Below are positions 57,052 through 64,000 of a stretch of 64,000 bases of DNA, one piece after another. This DNA is from Mycobacterium paraffinicum (lineage in GTDB: Bacteria > Actinomycetota > Actinomycetes > Mycobacteriales > Mycobacteriaceae), in the NCBI RefSeq assembly GCF_001907675.1, contig NZ_MPNT01000027.1, positions 14,459 through 78,458 of the forward strand, read 5' to 3'. The notes under the pieces were generated by a model. That model did not search any database and had not been told where the DNA came from. It was given only the letters and a program-made list of their open reading frames with translations. Position numbers and translations under genes: made by a program. Each line of letters opens with the position of its first letter. Within the stretch, counting starts at the first letter, position 1.

Positions 57052-58038
57052 TCAGCCCTTCGCCCATCTGTCCTGAATCGCACGGGTTCCGGCGAGAGCG
57101 TCTTTGAGTGTGGGGGCGGTCTGGAGTTGGTCGAGCAGTACCCAGAGTCGTGACGACGGGTAAATCCCCGCACCGTTGGGGATGGGTTCGAGCGGGGGGA
57201 TTCGGGGGCCGAGGTCATACACGGCGTGCGGTCGGTCGCTGGCGTCGTTCTCGGGCAGGTAGGGGAATCGTTCGCGGATTGTGGGGACGACATCGGCGCG
57301 CATGATCCGGTGGATGCGCTGCACGGCTCCGCCCCACCGGAACGCCATAAAGTTCGGCGGGTCGGTGGGCCATCCTCCGGCGCCGTAGGGATGGAAGTAG
57401 CAGAGCTGATCGGTGACGAACTCGCGGAAGGTCGGGGTGCCCTCGCCGCCCGGGCGGTCCTCGTTGAGCACCACACTGTAGACCATGCTGTCGGCTACTG
57501 TGCGCATGCGTATCACTTCCATCAGGTAGATGTGCAACTCTTCGAGCCAGATGCGTTCTCGCCCACGGCATACCGTGCGGGCGGCTGTAATGTCAGCGAG
57601 GACGTCGAGCCACGGCAGGTGCACCACTGGGACGCCCTGGATTTCCCGTGGCAGTTGCGTCTCGGCGAGCGCGGTAGAGGCTTGAGATAGAGACACCATT
57701 GCGCCCGACCCGGATCGGTGGATGCGCGAGACATATTGCGCCAGCTGCGTCGTCGTGGGAAGCAGCCAGTCCCGCTTGGCCTCGAAGATCACCAGCGCCG
57801 AGCTGGCCGGCAACCGCACCTCGAGATCTGTGCGGCCGATCTCGGCACGGACTTCCAAAGCGAAGCTGACGTCTTCAACCTCACCGAGGGCCGGCCAGAC
57901 TCGTCGCAGTATTGCGTCGCTGAGTGCCGTGCAGCGCGCCATGGTGAAGCCGAGTGCTGCGGTCAAATCGTTCTCGTTCTGACCAAGCAAGCTGAACGCT
58001 GATTCCACCTCGGCTCCGTATCGCGTCAGCGAAGCCAC
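57052..58038 (-). CDS. PD-(D/E)XK nuclease-family protein
   Basis: A 328-aa protein. Residues 70-105 hold the nuclease core (GRTDLEVRLPASSALVIFEA, then KRDWLLPTTTQLAQYVSRI), with D...EAK. The remaining 220 residues, including FVTDQLCYFHPYGAGGWPTD, are not recognised. GTG at 58038 has GGAAAGGGG upstream; a TTG at 58053 is possible. Such nucleases appear as standalone defence or restriction genes. Alone, divergent from the effector-like gene. Confidence 0.65.
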   Translation of the reverse strand: MASLTRYGAEVESAFSLLGQNENDLTAALGFTMARCTALSDAILRRVWPALGEVEDVSFALEVRAEIGRTDLEVRLPASSALVIFEAKRDWLLPTTTQLAQYVSRIHRSGSGAMVSLSQASTALAETQLPREIQGVPVVHLPWLDVLADITAARTVCRGRERIWLEELHIYLMEVIRMRTVADSMVYSVVLNEDRPGGEGTPTFREFVTDQLCYFHPYGAGGWPTDPPNFMAFRWGGAVQRIHRIMRADVVPTIRERFPYLPENDASDRPHAVYDLGPRIPPLEPIPNGAGIYPSSRLWVLLDQLQTAPTLKDALAGTRAIQDRWAKG

Positions 58039-58407
58039 GCCGCCCCTTTCCAAATCCCTCCGCGGCCGCTACGTGCCGCCGCGGTAGCGGCAGGCTCGGG
58101 ACCTGATATCAACATGCTCGCAGAGCCGACCTGCCACGGCGAAGTCGCTGTCTTCGCCGTCGACACGGACCGCGACCGGCCACACCCACGGCCGGGCGCG
58201 TTCTTCCTTTCTGGGCGCTGATGGATGAGAACACTGGTCAGGCGGCTATGGCGGAGGCAGGTGAGGCGAAAACCCGACCCTGTTGCATGCAACGGTGGGG
58301 TGGTGGGGCACCACCTACCACCGTGCAATGACTGGTAGCGCGGGCGTGGGGGCTCGGCAAACAAATCTCTCGTTCACACTGGTGTGCGGAGGCATTAGGT
58401 TTGGCCC
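58039..58407. other. divergent intergenic region with hairpin
   Basis: No gene seen. At 58282-58330 a strong imperfect hairpin forms from GGTGGGGTGGTG and CACCACCTACCACC, bordered by GTTGCATGCAAC. It lies about 80 bases before the GTG at 58408 and may act as a leader structure or operator. Confidence 0.5.
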
Positions 58408-59538
58408 GTGGCGTCGTTGGATGCGTTTGTTGCAGCCTCCCAGGAGCAGCACCGCCGCTACTTTGAGATGTTCGGGGTTAACCCCGAAGGTGGTGACGGC
58501 CTGCGTGCCTTGAGCTGGGCTATCCACGCCAGCACCGTCCCCCGGGTTCAAGACATCCGCCATGAAGTGATCGGGCTGGGGTTTTCCACTGCTGTGCTGC
58601 GGTCGTATATCGCTGCGACCAGTGCTGATCACATACCGCTTGAGCGGGCTGCGACGATGCTCGATGCGGGCGCTGAGGCCGGCGATACTAGCCGGCGGAT
58701 CAACATAGATGGCGCTGCCAAGATCTTGGCGAATTCGCGGATGGAGGCCGCCGAAGTTGCGGCGGTGCCGGATCCGGATTCACCGGCCGGTCAAGCAGCG
58801 ATCGTCGGGATCGTCTCGAAATACCAAGCCAGCTCAGCCGCAGTGATGGAGGAATCCGCGGCCGCCGAGCAAGCGGCTGGGCGGAAAGCGATGAATGCCG
58901 GCAGCGGCGGTGAAGACGGGCTACCGCCGGACCATGGCGGCATCGAGGCCGTCGACTACACCACGCAGCCACTAGCCCCGCCGCAGCCCCTTCCAGAGTC
59001 GCCGTGGCAATACAACATCGACTTCACCAGCGAGGTTGAAGCGTTCAAAGACGGCATGCCGCCGGTGAGCGCAGGATCGATCGCATCGATCGACGACGTA
59101 TGGAACGAGCTGCACCGCTGTTTCAATTGCAACTTCCCGATGGGGGGAGCGCCGAAAGCTTTTCCTAATGTCGGCGACGAACTTCCTCTCGAAATCCGTA
59201 CCGCCGGGCAAAAACTGTTGAACTTCCCTGTTCGCGTCACTGAAATCCAAAGGACCGCCTCGGCTATTGACATCGAATTCGTCACCCTCCCGGGCCACGT
59301 CGATGGGCCCGACAGCACCATTCACTTCCGATTCTTTGAACAAGGCGGTCAACTCCATCTCGCCACCCACGGTCTGATAACGCAGGGGCCGGGATCAGAA
59401 GACGTACCCATCCTCAGCCCAGGACTAAGGTCGGCGTATACGGGGGTCGCTCACGCCGTGTGGCAACCGTACATAAACAACTTGACCCGAAACATCGCCA
59501 ATTCCAAGGGATACGTCACATACGGGCCCGGCCAATAA
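58408..59538 (+). CDS. effector-like protein, N-domain family 2, unknown C-domain
   Basis: A 376-aa protein. Residues 1-165 match the helical N-domain of the gene at 54765 (SQEQHRRYFEMFG; IGLGFSTAVLRSYIAATSAD; VPDPDSPAGQAAIVGIV). Residues 195-376 are a different folded domain (WQYNIDFTSEVEAFKDGMPP, then VWNELHRCFNCNFPMGG, then TIHFRFFEQGGQLHLATHGL), resembling toxin modules of polymorphic systems in position but not in any family I recall. GTG start. The small membrane protein downstream could give immunity. Confidence 0.65.
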   Translation: MASLDAFVAASQEQHRRYFEMFGVNPEGGDGLRALSWAIHASTVPRVQDIRHEVIGLGFSTAVLRSYIAATSADHIPLERAATMLDAGAEAGDTSRRINIDGAAKILANSRMEAAEVAAVPDPDSPAGQAAIVGIVSKYQASSAAVMEESAAAEQAAGRKAMNAGSGGEDGLPPDHGGIEAVDYTTQPLAPPQPLPESPWQYNIDFTSEVEAFKDGMPPVSAGSIASIDDVWNELHRCFNCNFPMGGAPKAFPNVGDELPLEIRTAGQKLLNFPVRVTEIQRTASAIDIEFVTLPGHVDGPDSTIHFRFFEQGGQLHLATHGLITQGPGSEDVPILSPGLRSAYTGVAHAVWQPYINNLTRNIANSKGYVTYGPGQ

Positions 59539-59632
59539 ACTCGCATCCCAACTTCGCGACTTATCGTGAGGCGCAACGAGATCCGCACCACTAACCCGAA
59601 TAAAATCTCAGCAGGGGCGGTAGAATGAGCCT

Positions 59633-59926
59633 ATGACCAAGAACCGCGTCCAATGGGTAGCCTTCCTCGGGATGGGCCTCGCCGCCGGAATCGGATTCTG
59701 GTTCCTCGTGACTTTTACCCTCGCCGCTGCCGGATTTTACTTCTACGCCCTGCACATCGCCTCTTACGTCGCAGTCGCCCTCTGGTTGATCGCATCGCCG
59801 GTGATCTACATCAACACCAACAAGAGTCACCCGCACGCGGCCGCCTACAGGATCGCTCCACTGCTTATCGGGATGGGCCTAATGGTCAGCTACTTCGCCG
59901 TCGCCTGGACTTTCGCTCACGGCTAA
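59633..59926 (+). CDS. small three-pass membrane protein
   Basis: A 97-aa protein with membrane segments at about residues 8-32, 38-57 and 72-94 (AFLGMGLAAGIGFWFLVTFT; LHIASYVAVALWLIASPVIY; APLLIGMGLMVSYFAVAWTF). It is 94 bases after the effector-like gene. Small multi-pass proteins in this place are often immunity proteins, but this is inference. Confidence 0.6.
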   Translation: MTKNRVQWVAFLGMGLAAGIGFWFLVTFTLAAAGFYFYALHIASYVAVALWLIASPVIYINTNKSHPHAAAYRIAPLLIGMGLMVSYFAVAWTFAHG

Positions 59927-60022
59927 CCGGCCGCATCTGTCAGGCCGCTATGTGCCGTCGCACGATCAAAGCGGGGCAGCGCAATCACCAGGATCGGGCG
60001 GTGCTCACCGGCGGCGGCGCGG

Positions 60023-61465
60023 TTATGCCTCCACGGTGAATGCGTGCACATACTCCGTCGCACCAAGGTGCTCGTACACCTTGGTCGTGGTGATGCGATT
60101 CCAGTGATGACCAAGCAAAACAGCGAGACCGAGCGGGCCGATGAGAAACAGATGCAACGTCCCCGCGCCGGCATGACGGCGGGCTAGATCTCGGATCGCG
60201 ACAGCGAGGCTGTTTGCGGCGACTGGGGTTCCGACTGCTGTCGGACCCGCCCCCGTCGAAGGGGAGGCAGTCACGATCGTGGCGATGGGTAAGCCGGCCA
60301 GGTGAATCCATTCGGCGGCCTGGTCGGCGAAGTTGGCTGCGACGTTGACGATGAGCGCTGTGTCGGTGCCGAGCTCAACAGGGTGCTCGGTCACTTCGAG
60401 ATCGAAGGCCTCGATCGATTCCTGGCTGCGCCACAGCTGGTCGTTTTGGCGGATGCCGACTTCATAGCCTAAGACACGCCGCAACTCGGCACCGACGAGG
60501 AAACCGGTCGCCTGCCGCATGTGACCGCTGACTAGGATACGATGAGCGCCGCCGAGTTGTGCAGGGACACTTGCTATCTCGCTGGCCAGGTCGGCCCATG
60601 TGTGCGGGGGAGCTGGGGCCACCCGATGCCAGTGCTTCTCGCCAGCGATTCGATCGACCCAGTCGATGCTGACTGCGGCCTGATCGGCGACCTCGTCGTG
60701 CTTGATCGTCGCCACCGACACGGTGGTCCATGGGGACCCCGCCTGCAGTTGCAACGTGGTTACGGCCTGTTTGATGTCGGTGAGGGTGAGTCGGCGATGC
60801 CCTGCAATGACCTGCTTGGCGACCCAGCTCGTGCCCTGGTCGATGGCGTTGTCGTCGCAGCGCAGACCATTCGCGGTCAGTAACAGGCTGATTTCGTCGC
60901 GCAGCCGGCCACGGTCGTAGGCGATGTCGAGGCGGAAGTCATTCAGAAAGGCCATCAATGTGGGCTCGTCGGTGTCTGCGGCCCGCGCCCACGCGGCCCG
61001 CGCCTTACCCCGTTGCGAGTTCGGGCCGCCTTGAGCGGCACGCGGGACAAGGTGGCCGTCGCGCCCATCGCGATCGCACATCAGCACATCGGTCGGATCG
61101 TGCGTGCGGTTGGTCACCAGTCGCATCTCGACGGGGTCGCCGTCGACGGTCAAGGCTATGTGTGCATTGACCATTTTCTGAAGGATGCCTTCGTCTTTCA
61201 GGTAGGTCAGCCCCACCGAAGTGCGGTTGTCGACGGCGTACTTGACTTGTGCGTACACGTGCGGGGGTCGCTGGCGGTACCGGACGACGTCGTCTCCGTT
61301 GCCGACACCAGGTTCTTCGACACCGACGGCAATCGTGGGATTGTCGGTGTTCCTCGTCAGGTCCTGATGCAGGGCTTCCATGCAGGCGCGCCAGACGTGA
61401 AGCCACTGGTAGTCATCGCCGGCGATCCGGACGCCGCTCGCGCTGGGCATGATGTTGTCAGTCAT
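60023..61465 (-). CDS. cap4: CBASS effector Cap4-like (nuclease plus SAVED domain)
   Basis: A 480-aa protein. Residues 10-90 resemble the DUF4297-type endonuclease of Cap4, with GDDYQWLHVWRACMEAL and then GDDVVRYRQRPPHVYAQVKY supplying the acidic residues and QxK. Residues 250-480 are a SAVED domain, which senses cyclic oligonucleotides; its end (LHLFLIGPLGLAVLLGHHWN, then RITTTKVYEHLG) is diagnostic. On ligand binding Cap4 degrades DNA. ATG at 61465. Last gene of the CBASS operon. Confidence 0.85.
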   Translation of the reverse strand: MTDNIMPSASGVRIAGDDYQWLHVWRACMEALHQDLTRNTDNPTIAVGVEEPGVGNGDDVVRYRQRPPHVYAQVKYAVDNRTSVGLTYLKDEGILQKMVNAHIALTVDGDPVEMRLVTNRTHDPTDVLMCDRDGRDGHLVPRAAQGGPNSQRGKARAAWARAADTDEPTLMAFLNDFRLDIAYDRGRLRDEISLLLTANGLRCDDNAIDQGTSWVAKQVIAGHRRLTLTDIKQAVTTLQLQAGSPWTTVSVATIKHDEVADQAAVSIDWVDRIAGEKHWHRVAPAPPHTWADLASEIASVPAQLGGAHRILVSGHMRQATGFLVGAELRRVLGYEVGIRQNDQLWRSQESIEAFDLEVTEHPVELGTDTALIVNVAANFADQAAEWIHLAGLPIATIVTASPSTGAGPTAVGTPVAANSLAVAIRDLARRHAGAGTLHLFLIGPLGLAVLLGHHWNRITTTKVYEHLGATEYVHAFTVEA

Positions 61466-61487
61466 TGTAGGGCCCCAAGGGGATTGG

Positions 61488-62018
61488 TCATGGGTGGTCG
61501 GTTTCGTGGGTTGGCACCGCGCCGCGGTCGGCGCCCTCATGAGCCTGCGGTGGTGTGCTGGGGAGCCCGCCGGTCAACGTGATGGTGCAGACGTGAGGGA
61601 AGAGGGCGACGATGCGTCGGGCGTCCAAGGCGTATCCGTAATCGCTTCTGCGGACTACGATTTGGGTTGGGTTGGGCAGCCGTGGATTCTTCACCGAGAC
61701 CATGGCCAGCGATGCCAAATCGGTGGGGCTGGGACCCACGTCGCGGGGGTGGCTGTGCCAGTCGCCGAGGTATCCGAGTCGGGGATCGGCTGCTCGCGCG
61801 GTCAGAACGGCGGCATGGGTGGTACCGGCGGGGATCCGATAGTGGGATCGGCCGCGGAGCGTGGTAGGGATCTCGATGGCTGTGATAATCCACGGGTGCC
61901 CATCGAGGTAGACGCCAGTCAGGACTCCGCCGGTTTCGTCGGGGTGCGCTCGTGCCGCTGCGGTTGTCATCGCGGTTCGCGCGGCCTCGGTGATCCACAA
62001 TTGGGTGCTGGTGTTCAC
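61488..62018 (-). CDS. cap3: CBASS Cap3-like JAB/MPN isopeptidase
   Basis: A 176-aa JAB-domain protein. Zinc and catalytic residues of the JAMM motif are visible: Glu in HPDETGGVLTG and GDWHSHPRDVGPSPTDLASL (HxHP-x5-SxxD). In type II CBASS Cap3 reverses Cap2-dependent conjugation of the cyclase. It overlaps the Cap2 gene by 4 bases. Confidence 0.88.
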   Translation of the reverse strand: MNTSTQLWITEAARTAMTTAAARAHPDETGGVLTGVYLDGHPWIITAIEIPTTLRGRSHYRIPAGTTHAAVLTARAADPRLGYLGDWHSHPRDVGPSPTDLASLAMVSVKNPRLPNPTQIVVRRSDYGYALDARRIVALFPHVCTITLTGGLPSTPPQAHEGADRGAVPTHETDHP

Positions 62019-63586
62019 GGGGTCCCCAGAGAAGCGGGGTCGCGTGGGTCCAGTGTGCCTGTGCGCTCGAAGGGTGCACTCATCGGGCGAAGTACGGTGA
62101 TGCGTTCGTCAGGGCGTTCTCTTCGTCCGGTCAGCAGATCGATTGCGGCTACGGCGATATCGGACGCGGCTGTGAGGACCGCGACCGGTGGGGCGTTGTT
62201 AACCGGGGCGGTGCAGCCGAGTTCGAGAAAACCTGCGGTGGCTGCCTGATCGTGGGGCGGCAGCGGGTGATAGTGCGGGTCGGTCGGGCGCGCCGCGATT
62301 GGGGTGTCGCCTTCGGCTTGCCGTTGCACACGGGCTAGCGCGCCGTGGTGGAATAAGGCGCCGGTGATGAGCGCTACGCCACGTCGGCGGCAGGTGTCGG
62401 CGATCGCGGCGGTCAGCGGCATGACCCCTGTGCAGTCGAGGACCAGATCAACGCCCTCGATTGTTCGGATCAACTCAACCGGGTCATAGGGCAGGTCGTT
62501 GTGCGGAATCACGTTGGTCCATGGTGCATGTTGATCGATGATGGCCGCTACCGCATCGGCCTTTTGACGGCCGACGAAGCGGCGGGTGCCGACGTGGCGG
62601 ACGAGGTTAGTGCTGGTCAGCACGTCACTGTCGTGCAGGTGGATCGTACCTACGCCGCGGGACGTCATTGCTGCTTCGTCATGGCCGCCCACCGAACCGG
62701 CGCCGGCGATCAGCACGGTCTTGCTGGCGAGTAGGTCGGCGTCGGTTCCGGCGCGCCGCCGCAACGCCTGCTCGTCGTTCGATGTCGGTGGCAGCGCTGC
62801 CGCGGCCAACGTCTCGGCGGCCCCGCTCATGCCGAGGACGATAGCGTCGTAGTCGTCGCCGTGGCGTGGCCAGGCCAGCACGATGAAATCGAGCCCGCCG
62901 CTGGGTGCGGGGAACGCCGTGTCGGATCGCGCAGCGAGTCCGTGTGTGAGCTTCCTGCGTTGGCGGCGGGTCAGTGAGGCGCGAATTTCGTCCAGGGTGC
63001 GAGGCGGCTCGGGGAGGGCTCCGCGCAGGTAGAACGCGCCGGCGAGCGCGGGTTTGCCGATGGTCCGCGGATCTGGGGGATTGCCGTGTTCGATGAGCAG
63101 TGTCTTGCCTTGGATGATGGCGAACATCTGGCCGGCGTAACCATTGCTGCCACGGATGATCAAGTCCTGCAACGGTAGTTCAGCTCGATACGAGCTCTGG
63201 ACGTCATAGAGGCGGTAAGCGTCGAGAGCCCGGTCCGCGGCATGGAATCCGTTGCGAGCCGCCGCGGCCCACTGGTCGAGGCGGTCCCAAAGGCCTTGCA
63301 ACTCACGACCATCGATCTGGGCTGGATCATCTTCGGCCCACAAACAGATGGTGCCTTGTGGCGCGGCATGCTCGCTGCGCAAGCCCGCGACCGAGACGTG
63401 TGCATAGCGCAGCGGCCATCCCGGATAGATATCGATCTGCATGCGGGTGGCGTCGGTGAGGCCCTCCAGGCTGGCCCGAATCGGCCCTGTCCAGCAACGA
63501 TATTCGGCGTCACCGCCGGGTGAGAAGCCGGCGTTGATCAGCTCCGAGCGAAATCGATCGAACGCGGCGTCGTCGTAGGTGTCCAA
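62015..63586 (-). CDS. cap2: CBASS Cap2-like E2-E1 fusion
   Basis: A 523-aa protein. Residues 1-130 are an E2-like domain (PGWPLRYAHVSVAGLRSEHA, then GTICLWAEDD). Residues 300-480 are an E1/ThiF adenylation domain: VLIAGAGSVGG, HLHDSDVLTSTNLVRHVGTR, GRQKADAV and LVLDCTGVM, with a later ELGCTAP cysteine. Cap2 links the cyclase C-terminus to a target to boost signalling. The residues after GAGSVGG (HDEAA) differ from the usual SHLAE type. The start is likely TTG 63586, 9 bases after the cyclase stop; longer readings overlap the cyclase. Confidence 0.85.
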   Translation of the reverse strand: MDTYDDAAFDRFRSELINAGFSPGGDAEYRCWTGPIRASLEGLTDATRMQIDIYPGWPLRYAHVSVAGLRSEHAAPQGTICLWAEDDPAQIDGRELQGLWDRLDQWAAAARNGFHAADRALDAYRLYDVQSSYRAELPLQDLIIRGSNGYAGQMFAIIQGKTLLIEHGNPPDPRTIGKPALAGAFYLRGALPEPPRTLDEIRASLTRRQRRKLTHGLAARSDTAFPAPSGGLDFIVLAWPRHGDDYDAIVLGMSGAAETLAAAALPPTSNDEQALRRRAGTDADLLASKTVLIAGAGSVGGHDEAAMTSRGVGTIHLHDSDVLTSTNLVRHVGTRRFVGRQKADAVAAIIDQHAPWTNVIPHNDLPYDPVELIRTIEGVDLVLDCTGVMPLTAAIADTCRRRGVALITGALFHHGALARVQRQAEGDTPIAARPTDPHYHPLPPHDQAATAGFLELGCTAPVNNAPPVAVLTAASDIAVAAIDLLTGRRERPDERITVLRPMSAPFERTGTLDPRDPASLGTP

Positions 63587-63594
63587 CAGCCTGT

Positions 63595-64000
63595 TCAGCG
63601 CTGAGTGTCGCGATGCGGCGCGGGCATTGCGAAGCTGCGCGGCTGATTGCTGCCCAGTGCCCCAACGGCGGTGACAGCTCCAACCGGAAACCCGCCAGCA
63701 TCGCAACCGTCAGGCAACGGGAGGATCGGTCCGCGGTCGTTGTCGCCGAGAATGTCGCGCCACAGCTTGGCAGCCCGGCATCGCTCAGCGTCGAGCGCCT
63801 CGCGGGCCTCTCGGGCCAGACGCTCAAACGTCTGCCCGGCCGAGGTCCACTGCCAGTATTCGAGGTCGGGTTTGAGTGCGGTCCCCAACACCGGATCGGG
63901 CAATCCATCGTTGGCGCTGTCGATCAACCGTGTACCTATGTGCTCGAAGCTCGAGGCCAGCAGCTCGGCGTAGGTGCTCCCGCTGACGAGGCGTTCGTTC
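63595..64000 (-). CDS. CBASS CD-NTase (cyclase), 3' end only
   Basis: Partial: 134 codons, the C-terminal part of a protein running off the right edge. Its residues (ERLVSGSTYAELLASSFEHI, then LPDPVLGTALKPDLEY, then FERLAREAREALDAERCRAA and KLWRDILGDN) read like the helical end of CD-NTases, which make the cyclic nucleotide signal. The position ahead of Cap2, Cap3 and Cap4 fits. The catalytic half is outside the window. Confidence 0.7.
   Translation of the reverse strand, partial: NERLVSGSTYAELLASSFEHIGTRLIDSANDGLPDPVLGTALKPDLEYWQWTSAGQTFERLAREAREALDAERCRAAKLWRDILGDNDRGPILPLPDGCDAGGFPVGAVTAVGALGSNQPRSFAMPAPHRDTQR

Noticed and set aside
1..64000. ESX core genes, PE/PPE pairs or WxG100 pairs
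   Set aside because: No FtsK/SpoIIIE-type EccC, EccD, MycP, PE or PPE sequence was found; only substrate-like proteins are present.

Overview
The sequence is GC-rich actinobacterial DNA and most likely Mycobacterium. Reasons: a DnaB that reads like the mycobacterial chromosomal replicative helicase, EspC-like type VII (ESX) secretion domains carrying YxxxD signals, WhiB and WhiA proteins, GTG/TTG starts, and promoters whose -10 box lies 6-7 bases before the start codon (leaderless mRNA). The gene content is that of a large plasmid or plasmid-derived element: an iteron origin next to a candidate Rep gene and dnaB, a DUF2637 membrane protein, ParB-like proteins, many toxin-antitoxin (TA) pairs and defence genes. 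No rRNA, core metabolism or ESX secretion machinery is visible.

Layout. 0-10.6 kb: accessory region with a VapBC-type pair between 80-bp inverted repeats, a chain of small unknown genes under an operator-in-spacer promoter, an SDR oxidoreductase, a MazEF-like pair, a frameshifted regulator with a coupled SnoaL-like gene, and an MNT/HEPN pair. 10.6-17.3 kb: an ESX-substrate-like locus (two paralogous membrane proteins, an EspK-like 807-aa protein, unknowns, a PIN protein). 17.3-26.2 kb: Phd/Doc pair, then an operon starting with an ESX-targeted calpain-like protease, a second MazEF-like pair, a leftward cluster with a GIY-YIG protein, and a second protein with the same N-terminal ESX domain. 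26.2-34.1 kb: a leftward cluster including an exported HNH nuclease, a VapBC pair and a HerA-like ATPase. 34.1-40.1 kb: trpF-like gene plus methyltransferase divergent from the intact copy of the regulator that is broken at 9 kb, a double-XRE regulator and a TnpB-like nuclease.

40.2-52.4 kb is the plasmid core, nearly all rightward with start/stop overlaps: zinc-ribbon protein, MazG-like protein, WhiB, WhiA-like, HTH-WhiB fusion, ParB-like protein, DUF1643, PD-(D/E)XK nuclease and SNF2 helicase. The iteron origin follows, then Rep, DnaB and DUF2637. The two core operons start with related ~150-180 nt leaders holding the same two hairpins, which suggests common control.

52.4-64 kb carries conflict genes: a third protein with the ESX N-domain, two proteins sharing a different N-terminal domain with unrelated C-termini, a TetR regulator with twin operators, a tRNA-Lys with a mismatched anticodon stem, a PD-(D/E)XK nuclease, and a type II CBASS operon (cyclase running off the right edge, E2-E1 Cap2, JAB Cap3, SAVED effector Cap4).

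The strongest candidate for something new is the set of modular ESX-targeted proteins: constant N-domains, swapped C-termini, one a calpain-type protease, with small coupled genes that could be immunity proteins. The whiB-whiA-whiB cassette and the paired leaders are next. All functional statements rest on reading motifs by eye; no searches were run.
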